64,000 nucleotides of DNA from an uncultured Alcanivorax sp. (GTDB taxonomy: Bacteria; Pseudomonadota; Gammaproteobacteria; Pseudomonadales; Alcanivoracaceae): NCBI RefSeq assembly GCF_947258575.1, contig NZ_CAMYIV010000011.1, positions 310,001-374,000 of the forward strand. The letters are read 5' to 3'. Positions within the stretch are counted from its first letter, which is position 1. Each line of letters begins with the position of its first letter. The notes below the pieces were generated by a model that saw only the letters and a program-made list of their open reading frames with translations, was not told the DNA's origin and did not search any database. This document shows positions 16,679 to 24,702 of the stretch, piece after piece. A program made the position numbers and the translations under genes.

Positions 16679-18208
16679 ATGAGTACACAACAGACACAAC
16701 AGGCCACCACCGAGGTGGAAAGCAAGGAAGAAGGCAGCATCTACGAGCGCCTGTGCAGCATGGTGGATATCGATCCGGTGGGGCAGCCACTGACCCTGCA
16801 GACCTTTCACCACAGCGAGAACCTGGCAGAAGTGCCGCTGGAGCAGCGATTGACGGCGGCGCTACAGGTCTTTCTCGACCTGGCCAGCCGCAGCGACAAA
16901 TTCGATCGTATCGACAAGACCCTGCTGGACCAGTACATCGCCCGCATCGACAGCGCCATCAGCACGCAACTGGATGCGGTCATGCACCACCCGGAATTCC
17001 AGAAAGTGGAATCTGCCTGGACCTCCCTGAAGTTCCTGGTGGACCGGGCCGATCCCAAGGCCAACATCCGCGTGGAGTTGCTGGATTCCAGCAAGGAAGA
17101 CCTGGCCGAGGATTTCGAGGATGTGCCGGATGTGACCCAGTCCGGGCTGTTCAATCATCTCTACATCCAGGAATACGACACCCCGGGCGGTGAACCCATG
17201 TCCGCGGTGATTTCCAACTTCGAGTTCGACTGTTCCGCACCGGATATTTCCCTGCTCACGGAAATCTCCCGGGTGGCCGCCGCGTCACATTGTCCCTTCC
17301 TGGGCAGTGCCGGCAGCAAGTTCTTCGGCAAGGATGCCATTGAGGAAGTGCCGAAGATCCAGGATATCGGCAGCTACCTGGAAAAAGCCGAGTACACCCG
17401 CTGGCGCAGTTTCCGGGAAAGCGAAGATTCCCGTTATGTGGGCTTGGTAATGCCGCGTTTCCTGCTGCGTCTTCCCTATGGGGAAAGTAATCCGGTGCGC
17501 CAGTTCAACTACCAGGAAAGCGTGGCCGGCGAAGACCACGAGAAATACCTGTGGGGCAATGCCACTTTCGCTTTCGCATCCAACATGGCGCGCAGTTTCA
17601 AACAGTACGGCTGGACGGTAAACATCCGTGGCCCGGAAGCGGGCGGCAAGCTGGAAAACCTGCCGCTGCATCATTACGACGTGGGCCGTGGCACTCAAGC
17701 CAAGATTCCTACGGAAATCCTGATTTCCGAAACCAAGGAACTGGAATTCGCCGAGGAAGGGTTTATTCCACTGAGCTTCTACAAGAACAGCGACTACGCC
17801 TGCTTCTTTTCAGCCAATTCCGCCCAGAGACCGGCTGAATATACGACAAAAGAAGCCACCGCTAACTCACGCATTAATTCGCGTTTGCCTTACATCTTCC
17901 TGGTGTCGCGTCTGGCACATTACCTCAAGGTTCTGCAGCGCGAAAACATTGGTGCCAGCAAAAGCCGCCAGGAACTGGAAAACGAACTCAATGACTGGCT
18001 CCAGGGCCTGGTCACCAAGATGAACAATCCGGACCCGGAACTGGTGGCCAATTACCCGCTGCAGGATGGCTATGTGAAAGTGCAGAGCATTCCTGAAAAC
18101 CCGGGCTACTACCGGGTGGACATGGCCGTCATGCCGCATTTCCAGATAGAAGGGGTGGATGTGCGCCTGTCACTGGTGTCCCAGTTGCCGGCAGGCAAAG
18201 ACGGCTGA
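16679..18208 (+). CDS. tssC: T6SS contractile sheath large subunit TssC (VipB)
   Basis: Large sheath subunit, 509 residues. Family signatures are VESAWTSLKFLVDR (near residue 115), SLLTEISRVAAASHCPFLGSA, the RFLLRLPYG segment and the C-terminal PGYYRVDMAVMPHFQIEGVDVRLSLVS, which forms the sheath lattice. The ATG at 16679 is chosen because AAGGAGAG precedes it and the upstream in-frame extension would run into tssB. Followed by a 157-base gap before hcp. Confidence 0.97.
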   Translation: MSTQQTQQATTEVESKEEGSIYERLCSMVDIDPVGQPLTLQTFHHSENLAEVPLEQRLTAALQVFLDLASRSDKFDRIDKTLLDQYIARIDSAISTQLDAVMHHPEFQKVESAWTSLKFLVDRADPKANIRVELLDSSKEDLAEDFEDVPDVTQSGLFNHLYIQEYDTPGGEPMSAVISNFEFDCSAPDISLLTEISRVAAASHCPFLGSAGSKFFGKDAIEEVPKIQDIGSYLEKAEYTRWRSFRESEDSRYVGLVMPRFLLRLPYGESNPVRQFNYQESVAGEDHEKYLWGNATFAFASNMARSFKQYGWTVNIRGPEAGGKLENLPLHHYDVGRGTQAKIPTEILISETKELEFAEEGFIPLSFYKNSDYACFFSANSAQRPAEYTTKEATANSRINSRLPYIFLVSRLAHYLKVLQRENIGASKSRQELENELNDWLQGLVTKMNNPDPELVANYPLQDGYVKVQSIPENPGYYRVDMAVMPHFQIEGVDVRLSLVSQLPAGKDG

Positions 18209-18365
18209 TCACTTTAGCAGGCAGAGAGCTAAAGACGCTCCTTGCCTGCATGGAACACATCCTTGAGCCGTGAGTAACAACAAGGTTGTTGCCCTGGGGG
18301 GAGGGTGTGCGGGGCTGGCATCAGCCGGCCTTTGATAAAACTGAAACTGAACAGGAGGTTTTCCT

Positions 18366-18851
18366 ATGGCGATTCCCGCCTATATGTGGATCAAGGACGA
18401 TCAGGGGAGCGAGATTGAAGGGTCTGTTTCCATTGCAGATCGGGAAGGGAGCATCGAGGTGCTGCATTTCGATCATGAGCTGCGTATCCCCACCGATGGT
18501 GATACCGGCTCCCTGACCGGCACCCGCAAGCATGAACCCTTTGTCTTCACCAAGGGTTTCGACAGTGCCTCACCGTATCTGTACAAGGCTTGCAGCAACG
18601 GTCAGACCCTGAAAGAGCTGGTGCTGCGTTGGTTCCGCATCGACGATACCGGTACCGAGAAGGAATATTTCCGTCACACCCTCAAGGACGTGAAAATCAC
18701 TTCCGTGAAGCCGGTGATGCACAACGTGAAGGACATCGACAAGGAAAGCTATCCGCATCTGGAAGAGGTGTCCGCGCGCTATGCAGCGATCACCTGGACC
18801 TATGTGGACGGCAACATTGAGTTCTCCGACTCCTGGACCGAAGGCCGCTAA
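18366..18851 (+). CDS. hcp: T6SS tube protein Hcp
   Basis: Secreted hexameric ring protein that stacks into the inner tube. 161 residues, within the Hcp family range. It starts AIPAYMWIKD and shows the KHEPFVFTKGFDSASPYL and YAAITWTYVDGNIEFSDSW segments of the family. There is no C-terminal toxin extension. A strong AGGAGG ribosome site precedes the ATG, and the 157-base gap upstream could allow extra expression expected of a tube subunit. GCAGGC/GCCTGC arms near 18218-18250 could form a loose hairpin there. Confidence 0.95.
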   Translation: MAIPAYMWIKDDQGSEIEGSVSIADREGSIEVLHFDHELRIPTDGDTGSLTGTRKHEPFVFTKGFDSASPYLYKACSNGQTLKELVLRWFRIDDTGTEKEYFRHTLKDVKITSVKPVMHNVKDIDKESYPHLEEVSARYAAITWTYVDGNIEFSDSWTEGR

Positions 18852-18912
18852 GAGCCCGGGGGCGGATTTTGTTCGCCCCCACCCAATCCATTTTGTTGCA
18901 TCACGAGGGATT

Positions 18913-19341
18913 ATGTCCGCTGCCCTGTTCGAGATCATTCATGGCCGGTTTGCCGATGGCACACCGGTGGCATCGCTGGAAGGTCGCGAGGCGCGCCTGC
19001 GTAGCATTCACGATCATCTACAGCGATTGCTCAATGCCCGCTATGACGTGCTGGAGCACCTGCCCGAACACGGCTTGCCGGATTTGCCGTCTCTCTATGA
19101 TGCCTTGCCCTATTCAATCGACACCCTTGCTCGCCTGGTGCGCGAGACCATCGTTCGCTTCGAACCGCGCTTGCAACATATCCAGGTAACGGCGCGACGG
19201 GAGAGCTCCACGGACTGTGTAGTGCAGTTGGAAGTGACCGGTGTGGTACCGGAAGGCGGCGTGGCCCGTTTCCGTACCTATTTCCAGAGCGACGGGGGTG
19301 CCGATATCAAGGCGGGAGCAGCCAATGCGCGAGTATTTTGA
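18913..19341 (+). CDS. tssE: T6SS baseplate wedge protein TssE (gp25-like)
   Basis: Phage T4 gp25-related baseplate protein that starts sheath assembly. 142 residues. The GPW_gp25 domain is seen in LRSIHDHLQRLLNARYD (about 31-47), the GLPDL and YDALPYS segments and the ETIVRFEPRLQ helix, which contains the conserved E...FEPRL pattern. The ATG at 18913 has CGAGGG before it; the in-frame stretch upstream is intergenic. Its end overlaps tssF by 17 bases. Confidence 0.93.
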   Translation: MSAALFEIIHGRFADGTPVASLEGREARLRSIHDHLQRLLNARYDVLEHLPEHGLPDLPSLYDALPYSIDTLARLVRETIVRFEPRLQHIQVTARRESSTDCVVQLEVTGVVPEGGVARFRTYFQSDGGADIKAGAANARVF

Positions 19342-21037
19342 ATCCGAAATGCGGTTGCTGCATGAGGCTGCCGCTGATTTTGCCAAAGCCCATCCCGAGC
19401 AGGCCAGGATGCTGAACCTGGCCGAAGTCCGTGACCGCGATCCCTATGTGGAGCGTTTGCTGGAAGGGATGGCATTTATCGCAGCACAGATCCGCACCCG
19501 TATTGATGACAGCGAAAACGCTATCAGTGAGCAGCTGCTTGAGCAGCTGTGCCCAGGGCAGTTGCGTGGCTATGCCAGCCGCACGGTGATGAACTTTGCC
19601 CCGGATGCCAATGCCCAGGGTGGCAAGAGCCTGCCGGCTGGCAGCATTATCCGTTCCGCTCCGGTGGGGGAGGGCAGGCAGCAATGTCACTTTTCCACGC
19701 TGGCTGACTTACAGATCCTGCCATTGCAGGTCAGCGGCGTTCAGACCCACGAAACCGGTAATGGCAGCACTGAACTGACCCTGACACTGGCCCATGCTGG
19801 CGCCGGTAATCTGGCGGATCTGGATCTGTCTACTCTGGAAATTTACCTGCACTGCGACCCGGCCCTGGCGCTGGCGTTGTGTCATGGCCTTAGCCGGCCG
19901 AAAGGAAAGCTGGGCTTTTCGGTGGATGGCTCATCCTGTGGTGAACTGGACGCCGCTGATGTCAGCATGCCGTATCTGGAGGAGTTGTCCCATACCGGTC
20001 ACCACCGTGGGCTGCCCGGTTTTTCCCTGCTACAGGATTATTTTGCCTGGCGGGAACGGTTTTTCTTTATTCGTATTGCCGGTCTGTCGCAGCTGACCTT
20101 CCCGGACAAGGGGCGTGAATGTCAGTTGCAAGTGGAACTACCTTTGCAGCTGCCGGCGGAGCATCAGCTCAAGCGCGAGCATTTTCAGCTTAACTGTGTG
20201 CCGGCCGTCAACCTCTACGAGCTGGACGCGGACCCCCTCGATGTGGATCAGAAACGGGCGGAATACCGTTTCCTGCCGGACCAGAAATACCCGGATACGG
20301 TGGTGCTGCATGAGATCCTGTCGCTGACCGGCCGCGATCATCGCAGTGCCCGGCTTACCGATTATCAGCCGTTCTATCGTGCCCATGATTTCAGCCAGGG
20401 CGAATACTGTTATCGATTAACCCGTCGTGATCTTGGGCTGGCCACTCCACAACCGTTTATCAGCCTGTCTGGTCCCGGCCTGATCCCGGCGCAGACGCTG
20501 TCTGCTCGTGTCAGAGTCAGTGACGGCTATTTGCCACGCCGTTATCTGGCGGAAAACCAGATTACCCGGCCCGGTGAGGGCGTGCCGTCGTCCCTGTCGA
20601 TCCGTAACCTCAATCGCCCCTGCAGCTACCTGCCGTGCCCGGACAGCAGCGCCTACCGTTGGCAATTACAGGCCCTAATGCAGCTTTCTGCGGTGGGGCT
20701 GGCCAACCGTAACAGCCTGCAATCACTGATGGGTTTGTTGGACTGGACTGACCGGCAGGAAAACCAGCGCCGGCGCCAGGCCCTGCAGGAGGTGAGTGTC
20801 ACGCCGGTGACTCGGATGCTCAAGGGAATGCTCTACCGGGGCGCGGTGGTAACGGTGCAGCTGAGCCAGGGTGATTTTTTATCGCTGGACGATATCTACC
20901 TGTTCGGCTGCGTACTACACCGCCTGCTCAGCCAGCTTGCACCGATCAACGAGAGCGTGGAATTGCGCGTTATCGCTCAACCCAGTCAGAAGGAGTTTGT
21001 ATGGGAACCTCAGGTGGGTTGCGCGGCGCCGATGTAA
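19325..21037 (+). CDS. tssF: T6SS baseplate protein TssF
   Basis: Baseplate wedge component, 570 residues. The N-terminus REYFESEMRLLHEAAADFAKAHPEQARMLN is the classic TssF start: a helical segment followed by DPYVERLLEGMAFIAAQI. Later family segments include NLYELDADPL and the C-terminal LSQGDFLSLDDIYLFGCVLHRLLSQ. The ATG at 19325 lies inside the end of tssE, and the gene overlaps tssG by 37 bases. These are tight overlaps typical of co-translated subunits that form a TssFG complex. Confidence 0.95.
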   Translation: MREYFESEMRLLHEAAADFAKAHPEQARMLNLAEVRDRDPYVERLLEGMAFIAAQIRTRIDDSENAISEQLLEQLCPGQLRGYASRTVMNFAPDANAQGGKSLPAGSIIRSAPVGEGRQQCHFSTLADLQILPLQVSGVQTHETGNGSTELTLTLAHAGAGNLADLDLSTLEIYLHCDPALALALCHGLSRPKGKLGFSVDGSSCGELDAADVSMPYLEELSHTGHHRGLPGFSLLQDYFAWRERFFFIRIAGLSQLTFPDKGRECQLQVELPLQLPAEHQLKREHFQLNCVPAVNLYELDADPLDVDQKRAEYRFLPDQKYPDTVVLHEILSLTGRDHRSARLTDYQPFYRAHDFSQGEYCYRLTRRDLGLATPQPFISLSGPGLIPAQTLSARVRVSDGYLPRRYLAENQITRPGEGVPSSLSIRNLNRPCSYLPCPDSSAYRWQLQALMQLSAVGLANRNSLQSLMGLLDWTDRQENQRRRQALQEVSVTPVTRMLKGMLYRGAVVTVQLSQGDFLSLDDIYLFGCVLHRLLSQLAPINESVELRVIAQPSQKEFVWEPQVGCAAPM

Positions 21038-21981
21038 TGCAGGGGCTGTTACGAACGCCCCAGCAATTTGATTTTGCCCAGGCCATGGAGTTGCTGGAAG
21101 CCAGTGACCCGGAAGGGGCGGTGTTTGGTCAGGGGTTGGAAAAGCGGGTACGCCTGTTGCCGGATGACAATCTGGTCTTTCCGGCTTCCGATATCCGTGG
21201 CTGCCAGCAACAGTCAGCACAGTTGACCTTGTTGATGGGCTTTTTCGGTTTGTATGGCGTTGATGCACCGGTGCCCCATTACCTGCTCGACCGGACCACT
21301 GCCGAGGATGACGATGCCGCACGCATGCGCGACTTCCTCAATATTTTCAATCCACGCTTTTATGCCCTGTTGTATCGGGCCATGCAGATTTCACGGCCGG
21401 CGGCGGGGCGCTTACCCGCCGCCTTCCGCGGCAGTGCAGATGCGCTTTCCGGCCGGCTTGGCGGAGGCAATGATCAACAAGGTGAAGCTGACAGGGACAG
21501 ACGCTATTTCCCGGTAACGAAAATCCGCAGCGCCGGTGGCTTGCAAATCCTGCTGCAGGATCGCCTGCCCGGCATCGACGTGGATGTGCAGGATCGGCAG
21601 CCCGCCTGGCAAGCCCTCGGCGAGGGCTGTGTGCTGGGCCGCAATGACTGCGCCCTGGGGGATAACGCCATCCTCGGCGGCCAGGCTTATATGGCCAACG
21701 GCAATGTGGCCGTCCGCCTGGGACCGGTGGATTCCCGGGCCGCACAACAATTGCTGCCCGGTCACAGCCAGGGCGACAACCTGAGACAACAACTGGATGA
21801 CTACCTGCAAGGGCAGGTGGGGGCCGAGCTGCAAATCCGCGTGTGTCCCTCGCGGCGTCGCAGCGTGGGGCTGGGCACCGATGAACAGCGTCTGGGCTGG
21901 TCTGCCTGGCTGGGTGAGCGCCTGCAACAGGAATACGTCATCCGCGTGGCACCGGAAACGGCGCGCAGTAACGGGAACTAA
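21001..21981 (+). CDS. tssG: T6SS baseplate protein TssG
   Basis: Baseplate wedge partner of TssF and TssK, 326 residues. Recognisable pieces are FDFAQAMELLE (near residue 23), the LTLLMGFFGLYGVDAPVPHYL segment and RMRDFLNIFNPRFYALLYRA (near 110-130). The C-terminal half is more variable, as usual for the family. It overlaps the 3' end of tssF. tssH follows after a short gap. Confidence 0.93.
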   Translation: MGTSGGLRGADVMQGLLRTPQQFDFAQAMELLEASDPEGAVFGQGLEKRVRLLPDDNLVFPASDIRGCQQQSAQLTLLMGFFGLYGVDAPVPHYLLDRTTAEDDDAARMRDFLNIFNPRFYALLYRAMQISRPAAGRLPAAFRGSADALSGRLGGGNDQQGEADRDRRYFPVTKIRSAGGLQILLQDRLPGIDVDVQDRQPAWQALGEGCVLGRNDCALGDNAILGGQAYMANGNVAVRLGPVDSRAAQQLLPGHSQGDNLRQQLDDYLQGQVGAELQIRVCPSRRRSVGLGTDEQRLGWSAWLGERLQQEYVIRVAPETARSNGN

Positions 21982-21996
21982 TCCATGGAGGGGAAC

Positions 21997-24672
21997 ATGC
22001 AAGGTCAAACCATCCGCCGGCTGGTGGAAAAACTCAACGATACCTGTGCCCGTGCACTGGAACAGGCGGCGGTGTTCGCTGCCGCGCGCAGCGATTACGA
22101 AGTGCGCATTGAGCATGTGCTGATCAAATTGCTGGAAAGTGATCTGCGCAATGACCTGCAACTGGCATTGGCCCACAGCGACATCAGCGCCGATCAGGTG
22201 TTCGAATCGCAGATGCAGGCCCTGTCACGGCTGCGCACCTCCAACCCGGAAAAACCGGTGTTTTCTGCCCGTCTGGTGCAATGGCTGGAACAGGCCTGGC
22301 TGGCTTCCAGCCTGTATTACCAGGGCGACACCATTCGCAGCATCAGCCTGCTGGATGCCTTGCTGGAACTGCTGCCGCGCCTGGGCGACAACGCTTTTGC
22401 CTTGTTGGAGCCCATGTCACTGACGCAATTGCGCGAACACTTTACGACCTGGACGGCGGCTTCCGTAGAGCAGCCGCGCAGTGCCACGGATGTTGCCGGC
22501 GAACCGGGCAGTGCCGGCGCCGCATCCCGCCCGGCAGGTGAAGAAGCGTTAGGCCAGTTCTGTCAGGATTTTACCGCCGAGGCCCGTGAAGGGCGTCTTG
22601 ATCCGGTGGTTGGTCGGGGTGACGAAATCCGCATGGCGATCGATATTCTCTGTCGCCGTCGCAAGAACAACCCGATCCTGGTGGGTGAACCCGGGGTGGG
22701 TAAAACCGCGGTGGTGGAAGGTCTGGCCCAGCAAATCATCAACGGTGAAGTGCCCGAGGCACTAAAAGACGTGCGCTTGCTGGGGCTGGATCTGGGCCAG
22801 TTGCAGGCCGGGGCCAGCGTCAAAGGGGAATTCGAGCGTCGCCTGAAACAGGTGATCAGCGAAATCCAGCGTTCACCCACTCCGGTCATTCTCTTTATCG
22901 ATGAGGCCCATACCCTCATCGGTGCCGGCGGCGACGCTGGTCAGAACGATGCCGCCAACCTGCTCAAGCCGGCCCTGGCCCGGGGCGGCATGCGCACCAT
23001 CGCCGCCACCACATGGGCGGAGTACAAGCGCTACTTCGAACGGGATGCGGCCCTGGATCGCCGCTTCCAGCGGGTTCCCGTTGATGAGCCCGATGGCGAG
23101 CGGGCTCTGCTGATGCTCAGTGGCCTGAAGGACAAGTTTGCCGACCACCATGGCGTACACCTGACCGACGAAGCTCTGTCTGCCGCTGTCACCTTGTCCC
23201 AACGCTATATCACCGGTCGCCAGTTGCCGGACAAGGCCATTGATGTTCTCGATACCGCCGCTGCCCGGGTGCGACTCAGTCAGGCCAGCCAGCCCCGGGG
23301 TCTGTCACAGGGCGCCGAACGTCTGCGTTATCTGGAACAACGGCTTGCCGCCCTGCAGCAGGATCTGGCTCAAGGGCTGCCTGCCGATGAACGTCTGCGC
23401 CAACAATTGACGGCAGAGCAGAATCAGGTAGCCGCCGAAATGGAAACCACCGAACAGCGCTGGCAGCAGGAACAGGCCACCGTGGCCGCCCTGGATGGCA
23501 GTCGCGAACGGCGCGAGGCGCTGCATGCGGTGCAGGCCGGTGAGCCCATGATTCACCCGGAAGTGAATGCAGCCACGGTAGCGTCGGTTATCGCAGACTG
23601 GACCGGGGTGCCGCTCGGGCGCATGCAGCGTGATGAAGTGTCGGTGCTGCGTGACCTGGAGCAGCGCCTGTCGCAGCGGGTGGTGGGTCAGGATGGCGGG
23701 CTGAGCATGCTGGCGCGGACCCTGCGCGCCGCCAAGGCGGGGCTGCGGAAAAACGAAGGCCCCCTGGGTGTCTTCCTGCTTGCCGGCCCCAGCGGTGTGG
23801 GCAAAACCGAAACGGCCCGCGCCCTGGCCGATGAACTGTTCGGCGGTGAACGATTCCTGGTCAGTATCAACATGAGCGAATACCAGGAAGCCCATACCGT
23901 GTCCCAGCTCAAGGGCAGCCCGCCGGGGTATGTGGGGTTCGGTGAAGGCGGCGTGCTTACCGAAGCAGTGCGCCAGCGTCCGTACTCGGTGGTCCTGCTG
24001 GATGAAGTGGAAAAAGCCCACCCGGATGTGATGAACCTGTTCTATCAGGTATTCGATCGCGGTGTATTGCGCGATGGGGAAGGGCGGGAAATCGATTTCC
24101 GTAACACCGTTATTCTGATGACCTCCAACCTGGGCAGCGACACCCTGCAACAGCTGGCGTTGCCACCGGAAGAAGAACCGGCGCAGGCACAGGACGATCA
24201 AGCCGATAATAACGATAACGACGGTGAAGAGGAGAACCCCTGGCAGGCACCAACCGATGCACAGCTGATCAGCGCCATCGAGCCGGATCTGCGCCGCCAT
24301 TTCGCCGCAGCCTTGCTCGCCCGCATGCAGGCGATTCCTTTCCGTCCCCTGGATCAGGACATGCTCAATGCGGTGGTGGCCATGCGCCTGGATGCGGTGG
24401 CCCAGCGGTTGATGCAGGCCCACGGCATTACCTTCCGGGTGGACCAGAAAGTCATGGAGCAATTGTCGCGGCAATGCCAGGTGGCCGAGAGCGGTGCCCG
24501 CCAGGTGGAATCCGTCATCGAGCAGCAACTGATGCCGGGCCTGGCCCAGCAACTGCTGGGCTACATGGCCGACGACGACATGCCCGATATTCTGACCCTG
24601 GAACTGGATGAACAAGGGCAGATCACGGCCGTCTTCGCGGACCAGCCGGTGCCGGAATCCCTGAGCGCCTGA
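21997..24672 (+). CDS. tssH: T6SS sheath-disassembly ATPase TssH (ClpV)
   Basis: Hexameric AAA+ unfoldase that recycles contracted TssBC sheath. 891 residues. An N-terminal Clp-repeat-like domain (about 1-150) is specialised for sheath binding. AAA module 1 has Walker A GEPGVGKT (230-237), and a shortened middle domain is rich in Gln/Glu. AAA module 2 has Walker A GPSGVGKT (597-604) and Walker B VVLLDEVEKAHPDV. The ATG at 21997 is preferred over one four codons upstream because GGAGGGG sits just before it. A Gln/Asp/Asn-rich acidic insertion (near residues 725-750) is unusual. Confidence 0.95.
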   Translation: MQGQTIRRLVEKLNDTCARALEQAAVFAAARSDYEVRIEHVLIKLLESDLRNDLQLALAHSDISADQVFESQMQALSRLRTSNPEKPVFSARLVQWLEQAWLASSLYYQGDTIRSISLLDALLELLPRLGDNAFALLEPMSLTQLREHFTTWTAASVEQPRSATDVAGEPGSAGAASRPAGEEALGQFCQDFTAEAREGRLDPVVGRGDEIRMAIDILCRRRKNNPILVGEPGVGKTAVVEGLAQQIINGEVPEALKDVRLLGLDLGQLQAGASVKGEFERRLKQVISEIQRSPTPVILFIDEAHTLIGAGGDAGQNDAANLLKPALARGGMRTIAATTWAEYKRYFERDAALDRRFQRVPVDEPDGERALLMLSGLKDKFADHHGVHLTDEALSAAVTLSQRYITGRQLPDKAIDVLDTAAARVRLSQASQPRGLSQGAERLRYLEQRLAALQQDLAQGLPADERLRQQLTAEQNQVAAEMETTEQRWQQEQATVAALDGSRERREALHAVQAGEPMIHPEVNAATVASVIADWTGVPLGRMQRDEVSVLRDLEQRLSQRVVGQDGGLSMLARTLRAAKAGLRKNEGPLGVFLLAGPSGVGKTETARALADELFGGERFLVSINMSEYQEAHTVSQLKGSPPGYVGFGEGGVLTEAVRQRPYSVVLLDEVEKAHPDVMNLFYQVFDRGVLRDGEGREIDFRNTVILMTSNLGSDTLQQLALPPEEEPAQAQDDQADNNDNDGEEENPWQAPTDAQLISAIEPDLRRHFAAALLARMQAIPFRPLDQDMLNAVVAMRLDAVAQRLMQAHGITFRVDQKVMEQLSRQCQVAESGARQVESVIEQQLMPGLAQQLLGYMADDDMPDILTLELDEQGQITAVFADQPVPESLSA

Positions 24673-24702
24673 CGATAACCACAACACAACAAGGACAGTT
24701 CC

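Noticed and set aside
18209..18365. Possible small RNA or extra gene between tssC and hcp
   Set aside because: 157 bases with a loose GCAGGC/GCCTGC pairing only; no terminator, no conserved ORF and no clear promoter.
23305..24687. 460-codon open frame antisense to tssH
   Set aside because: Shadow of a GC-rich gene; no ribosome site, no domain, and fully overlapped by the ClpV coding sequence.
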